Of a stretch of DNA of 64,000 nucleotides, positions 60,246 to 64,000 are shown piece by piece. The position numbers and the translations under genes are program-made. Numbering within the stretch: position 1 is the first letter of the stretch; every line of letters starts with the position of its first letter. The notes beneath the pieces were generated by a model. That model was not told the origin of the DNA, made no database searches, and worked only from the letters and a program-made list of their open reading frames with translations. This DNA comes from Methylobacterium planeticum (lineage in GTDB: Bacteria; Pseudomonadota; Alphaproteobacteria; Rhizobiales; Beijerinckiaceae), in the NCBI RefSeq assembly GCF_008806345.1, contig NZ_VZZJ01000026.1:1-64000 (forward strand), given 5' to 3'.

Positions 60246-63200
60246 ATGAGGCTTGTTCGGAATAGCGGCAATGAACGTGTGATCGACCGGCTGCGCGCCT
60301 GGCTCGAACCGGGCGCTTCACTAGATCTGATGTCGCCGACGTTCTCAGTTAATGCCTTCGCGGAAGTCCGAGAACTTATCGGAAACGTCAGCAAATGCCG
60401 CTTACTTTTAGGCAATGAAGCGGTATTGGCGGATTCGCTCTTTGGTGGCCCGGCAGATATCGCTTCTCGTGGCCAGCTACAGGGACGCTGGCTCGCGCGC
60501 CTTGCTGCCGAGTGGGTCAAAAGGCGCGCGGAGGTCAAGTGCGCACCTACGGCGCCCCCTCAATCGCTCATAGTTGTCCAAGGCGATGAGACGAAACGCG
60601 CTTTACTCGGCACCTGTTCTTTCACATCGGATGGGCTTGGAATCACGCCGGGCGGTCACCTCGGGTTGGTTCAGGCTTGCGACGAAAACGACGAAGCTGC
60701 TGCATTTGCTGATTGGTTCAGCGCCAATTGGGACGGCCTGAAGGCAGGTGCCGCGGCAAAAGACAAACTCGTTGGCCTCCTCGATGAAGCTGGCTCCCAG
60801 CGTGCGCCTTCGCTTCTTTACTTCCAAATATTATTTCAGCTTTTTAAGGATCTCGGTGACGAACTCGATGAAGAGCGAATCATCAAGTCGGCGACCGGTA
60901 TACGAAACACCGTCGTCTGGAAGAAGCTGTTTCGTTTCCAGCGCGACGGCGTTGTAGGCGCCATCGACAAGCTTGAACGCATCGGTGGCTGCATCATCGC
61001 CGATAGTGTAGGCCTTGGGAAAACGTTTGAGGCGCTCGCGGTCATCAAGTACTACGAGCTTCGAAACGACCGCGTGCTCGTGCTTTGCCCTAAGCGTCTG
61101 CGGGACAATTGGACGCTCTACAAGGCCAATGACCGGCGTAACATCCTGGCCGAGGATCGGCTCAACTACGATGTTCTGAATCACACCGATCTGTCCCGTG
61201 ACGGCGGCTTGTCCGGCGACATCGACCTCTCCAATGTGAACTGGGGAAACTACGATCTCGTCGTGATCGACGAGTCGCATAACTTCCGAAACAAGGCGAC
61301 CCACAAGGAACGCGACACGCGCTACGACCACTTGATGAAGCGCGTGATCAAGGCCGGTGTGAAGACCAAGGTGCTCATGCTATCTGCGACGCCGGTCAAC
61401 AATCGGCTGGCGGACCTCAAGAACCAGATCGCCTTCATGACCGAGGGCAATGATCTGGCGCTGATCGGCCACGGCATTCCGAGCATCGAGGCTACGATCA
61501 GGAAGGCCCAGGCCCAATTCAACCGCTGGCTTGATCTCCCTGAAGTCGAACGGCGCCCAGCCCGGCTGATGGACATGCTCGGTTTCGACTATTTCAAGCT
61601 GCTGGACATGCTGACGATCGCTCGGTCCCGCAAGCATGTTCAACGCTACTACGGCACGGCCGAGACAGGGCAATTTCCGGAGCGGCTTCGGCCCTTCAAC
61701 ATTAAGGCGGACGTCGATCTGGCCGGCGAGTTCCGACCGATCTGCGAGATCAACAACGAAATCCGTCGGCTGACGCTCGGCGCCTACGCGCCCTTGCGCT
61801 ACGTGCTCCCGCACAAACAAGCCGCCTACGACGAGAAATATAGCACCAAAATCCGCGGCGGCGAGAGCTTCTTCCGTCAGGTGGATCGAGAGGAAAGCCT
61901 CATCCACCTGCTTCGGGTCAACATCCTGAAGCGTATGGAGAGCTCGGTTGCCTCGTTTGCGCTGACGATCAAACGCCAGCTTACCGACGTGGAGTCCTTG
62001 CTTTCGAAGATCGACGCCCACGACGAGGCGGTGGAAGAGACCACGATCGACGACATCGATGTTGACGACCCGGCCTTCGAGTCCCTGCTCGTCGGCCGCA
62101 AGGTAAAAGTCCTGCTTCAGGACGTGGACCGGGTGCGGTGGCGGCAAGACCTCATCGAGGATCGCAATCGGCTTGCGACGCTGCTGTCGGCCGCACGTTC
62201 GGTCACGGCGGATCGCGACGCCAAGCTCGATGCATTGAAACAGGTGATCGCCAAGAAGGCGCACCAGCCCGTCAACGCCGGCAATCGAAAGCTGCTGCTC
62301 TTCACCGCGTTTGCGGACACGGCGGACTATCTTTATCGCGAGCTGGCGCCTTGGGCGAAGAAGACGCTTGGGTTCAACGCAGCTGTCGTCACCGGCACCG
62401 GCGCAAACAAGACCACCTTGCCTGGCTTGCGCAGCGATATGAGCACGATCCTCAGTGCCTTCTCGCCGCGCGCGAAAGAGCGCCCGGCGGAAATGGCCGC
62501 CGAAGGCGAAATCGATCTCTTGATCGCCACGGACTGCATTTCGGAAGGCCAAAACCTCCAGGATTGCGACTTCCTCATCAACTACGACATCCACTGGAAC
62601 CCAGTTCGGATCATCCAGCGCTTCGGCCGTATCGACCGGATCGGGTCGCCCAATGCCCAGATCCAGCTAGTTAACTTCTGGCCGAACATGGAGCTCGACG
62701 AATATCTCGATCTCGAATCCCGCGTGAGCGGACGCATGGTGCTGCTGGACTTGTCCGCGACCGGCGAGGAGAACGTGATCGAGTTCCAGGCGGGCAACCA
62801 GATGAACGATCTGGAATATCGCCGCGCCCAGCTTCAGAAGCTGCAAGACGCGGTGATCGATCTTGAAGACCTGTCGAGCGGCGTTTCGATCGCCGATCTG
62901 ACGCTCAACGATTTTCGCATCGATTTGTCGGGATACCTGCGCGAGAACAAGGAGCGGCTGGAAGCGCTGCCGCTCGCGACCTATGCCGTCACCTCCGCCC
63001 CGCGGAGCACCACGGCGAACGGCGACGCTGGCCTTCAGCCTGGCGTGATCTTCTGCCTTCGCGCGGTTGGCGACGTGGCTCTCAAATCGCCGGAGCCCGG
63101 CTATCCGTTGAGCCCGCACTATGTTGTCCACGTCGGTGAGGACGGCGAAATCAGGCTTCCCTACACGCAGGCGAAGCAGGTGCTGGACGCCTTGAAGAAG

Positions 63201-63467
63201 CTCAGCCTCGGGCGTAATCTGCCCGACGCCGAAGCCGGTGCCAGGTTCGATAAGGCTACGCGCTTCGGCCGGGATATGGAGCCCTACCAGAAGCTACTAG
63301 CCCGCGCCGTCGCATCGGTCGTCGGCAAGAAGGAAGAGCGCGCGGTCGCCAGTCTTTTCTCGCCTGGCGGCACGCATGCGATGAAGGGTGAATTCGCGGG
63401 GATCAATGACTTCGAGGTCGTGGCGTTTCTGGTCGTGCTGCCCGACGCGGAGGGTGCGGCTACGTGA
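60246..63467 (+). CDS. SNF2-type helicase with PLD-like N-terminus, probable defence protein
   Basis: This 1073-residue protein has an N-terminal segment of about 170 residues resembling the phospholipase-D-like domain of such helicases (KRALLGTCSFTSDGLGI), but its HxK motif is not apparent. The helicase follows: DSVGLGKTFEAL (near residue 258), the DESH box at about 342 in VVIDESHNFRNKA, motif III LSATPVNN near 380 and motif VI QRFGRIDRIGS at about 791. It is coupled by a 4-nt overlap to a DUF4391 gene. Such pairs occur in restriction-modification-like defence loci. The role is inferred. Confidence 0.85.
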   Translation: MRLVRNSGNERVIDRLRAWLEPGASLDLMSPTFSVNAFAEVRELIGNVSKCRLLLGNEAVLADSLFGGPADIASRGQLQGRWLARLAAEWVKRRAEVKCAPTAPPQSLIVVQGDETKRALLGTCSFTSDGLGITPGGHLGLVQACDENDEAAAFADWFSANWDGLKAGAAAKDKLVGLLDEAGSQRAPSLLYFQILFQLFKDLGDELDEERIIKSATGIRNTVVWKKLFRFQRDGVVGAIDKLERIGGCIIADSVGLGKTFEALAVIKYYELRNDRVLVLCPKRLRDNWTLYKANDRRNILAEDRLNYDVLNHTDLSRDGGLSGDIDLSNVNWGNYDLVVIDESHNFRNKATHKERDTRYDHLMKRVIKAGVKTKVLMLSATPVNNRLADLKNQIAFMTEGNDLALIGHGIPSIEATIRKAQAQFNRWLDLPEVERRPARLMDMLGFDYFKLLDMLTIARSRKHVQRYYGTAETGQFPERLRPFNIKADVDLAGEFRPICEINNEIRRLTLGAYAPLRYVLPHKQAAYDEKYSTKIRGGESFFRQVDREESLIHLLRVNILKRMESSVASFALTIKRQLTDVESLLSKIDAHDEAVEETTIDDIDVDDPAFESLLVGRKVKVLLQDVDRVRWRQDLIEDRNRLATLLSAARSVTADRDAKLDALKQVIAKKAHQPVNAGNRKLLLFTAFADTADYLYRELAPWAKKTLGFNAAVVTGTGANKTTLPGLRSDMSTILSAFSPRAKERPAEMAAEGEIDLLIATDCISEGQNLQDCDFLINYDIHWNPVRIIQRFGRIDRIGSPNAQIQLVNFWPNMELDEYLDLESRVSGRMVLLDLSATGEENVIEFQAGNQMNDLEYRRAQLQKLQDAVIDLEDLSSGVSIADLTLNDFRIDLSGYLRENKERLEALPLATYAVTSAPRSTTANGDAGLQPGVIFCLRAVGDVALKSPEPGYPLSPHYVVHVGEDGEIRLPYTQAKQVLDALKKLSLGRNLPDAEAGARFDKATRFGRDMEPYQKLLARAVASVVGKKEERAVASLFSPGGTHAMKGEFAGINDFEVVAFLVVLPDAEGAAT

Positions 63468-64000
63468 CAACGGACGGCGGCATCCTCGCAATTATCAACG
63501 CCTTGGGTTTGCCGCCCGAGGCTCGTGTTGATGCGCGGGTGCCGAAGAAGTTGCTGGTCGAACAGGGCGCCCCTACTTCCGCCGACAAGCGCGCCATTCA
63601 GGACGGCATCGACGAACTGCAATGGCTTGCCGCATGCAAGCCTACCACGATCGGCGTGCCGAGCTTTGCGGACGACACCCGGGAATATCTTGAAGTCGCG
63701 GTCGTTGCCTGCGCCTTCCGACCGGGCGCAAAAGCTGCGCGGCTGATCGAACTGATACACCGCGCCATTCCCTATCCAGTGCTTCTGGTGACAACCGACG
63801 AACAAGGCGTTGCGCTCTCGGCGGCGCATAAACGCCATGCCCAGAATGAAGCGAATAAAGTTGTGATCGAGCGCCTCGTTTCTGTTGTGGGAATAAGAAC
63901 TGAACACTCAAACATCAATGAAACAGCTTTCCTGCAAAGTCTTGCCCTTGCCAAGCAGTCCCGCCGCGACCTATTCACTTTGTACGAGGGATGGCTGGCG
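63464..64000 (+). CDS. DUF4391 protein, partial
   Basis: The frame begins with a GTG inside the helicase stop and is still open at the window end (179 codons seen). It matches DUF4391: VPKKLLVEQGAPTSADKRAI, then DELQWLAACKPTTIGVPSFA, then LIHRAIPYPVLLVTTDE and ALSAAHKRHAQNE. The family's activity is unknown, but it recurs beside SNF2 helicases, DNA methylases and restriction-type helicases. Those partners should lie just to the right. Confidence 0.85.
   Translation, partial: MTTDGGILAIINALGLPPEARVDARVPKKLLVEQGAPTSADKRAIQDGIDELQWLAACKPTTIGVPSFADDTREYLEVAVVACAFRPGAKAARLIELIHRAIPYPVLLVTTDEQGVALSAAHKRHAQNEANKVVIERLVSVVGIRTEHSNINETAFLQSLALAKQSRRDLFTLYEGWLA

Larger units (their letters stand above)
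49587..64000. mobile_element. Integrative mobilizable/conjugative element (left part)
   Basis: The region from the tRNA onward contains an integrase, a coupling protein, a ParA-like ATPase, a probable oriT and a MobF relaxase. Base composition is more mixed, including an AT-rich gene at 52164. No type IV secretion (mating-pair) genes appear within the window, so it may be mobilizable or have them further right. The right end is outside. Confidence 0.8.

Overview
The window is GC-rich chromosomal DNA of an alphaproteobacterium, most likely Methylobacterium or a close relative. I infer this from codon use, the high GC, an AcuR/AcuI pair, DUF2336 and DUF2147 proteins, an isolated LpxC and the general gene content. 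No rRNA or species marker is present, so the genus is an inference.

Positions 1-13600 hold ordinary chromosomal genes. They include an acrylyl-CoA reductase with its TetR regulator, an XRE-cupin regulator divergent from an omega-amino-acid:pyruvate transaminase, an RNase HI with an unusual C-terminal extension, a DUF2336 protein, a DUF938 methyltransferase, and a TonB receptor plus PepSY membrane protein lying downstream of a cobalamin riboswitch. Positions 13767-14766 are a frameshifted IS630-type transposase that carries a 39-bp palindromic insertion. Positions 15046-21197 (minus strand) are a tightly overlapping four-gene operon. Its first three genes look like FdtA/FdtB/FdtC-type enzymes making a dTDP-3-acetamido-3,6-dideoxyhexose. 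The fourth is a very large glycosyltransferase with several catalytic domains.

Positions 22083-49431 are again core metabolism and envelope genes: a GFA protein, a serine hydrolase, DUF427, trehalose-phosphatase and glucokinase, an MFS transporter, a transglutaminase-like protein, a peptide-type ABC importer without ATPases, a sulfotransferase-like protein, an ABC-F ATPase, LpxC, a Crp/Fnr regulator joined to a PotABC-type importer without a binding protein, an AsmA-like protein, a 3-oxoacid CoA-transferase and a nucleotide-sugar dehydrogenase. Many gaps here carry short tandem repeats of 12-18 bp or stem-loop arrays.

At 49512-49584 is a CAT-anticodon tRNA. From its 3' end a different kind of DNA runs to the end of the window: a tyrosine integrase, an AT-rich HEAGH-motif gene, a VirD4/TraG coupling protein, a ParA-like ATPase with two neighbours, a repeat-rich putative oriT, an accessory DNA-binding protein and a MobF (TrwC-type) relaxase-helicase. 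This is the left part of an integrative mobilizable or conjugative element. Its cargo begins at 60246 with a SNF2-type helicase carrying a PLD-like N-terminus, translationally coupled to a DUF4391 protein. That pair looks like the start of a restriction-like defence locus and is cut by the window edge. The most promising system to follow is therefore just beyond position 64000.
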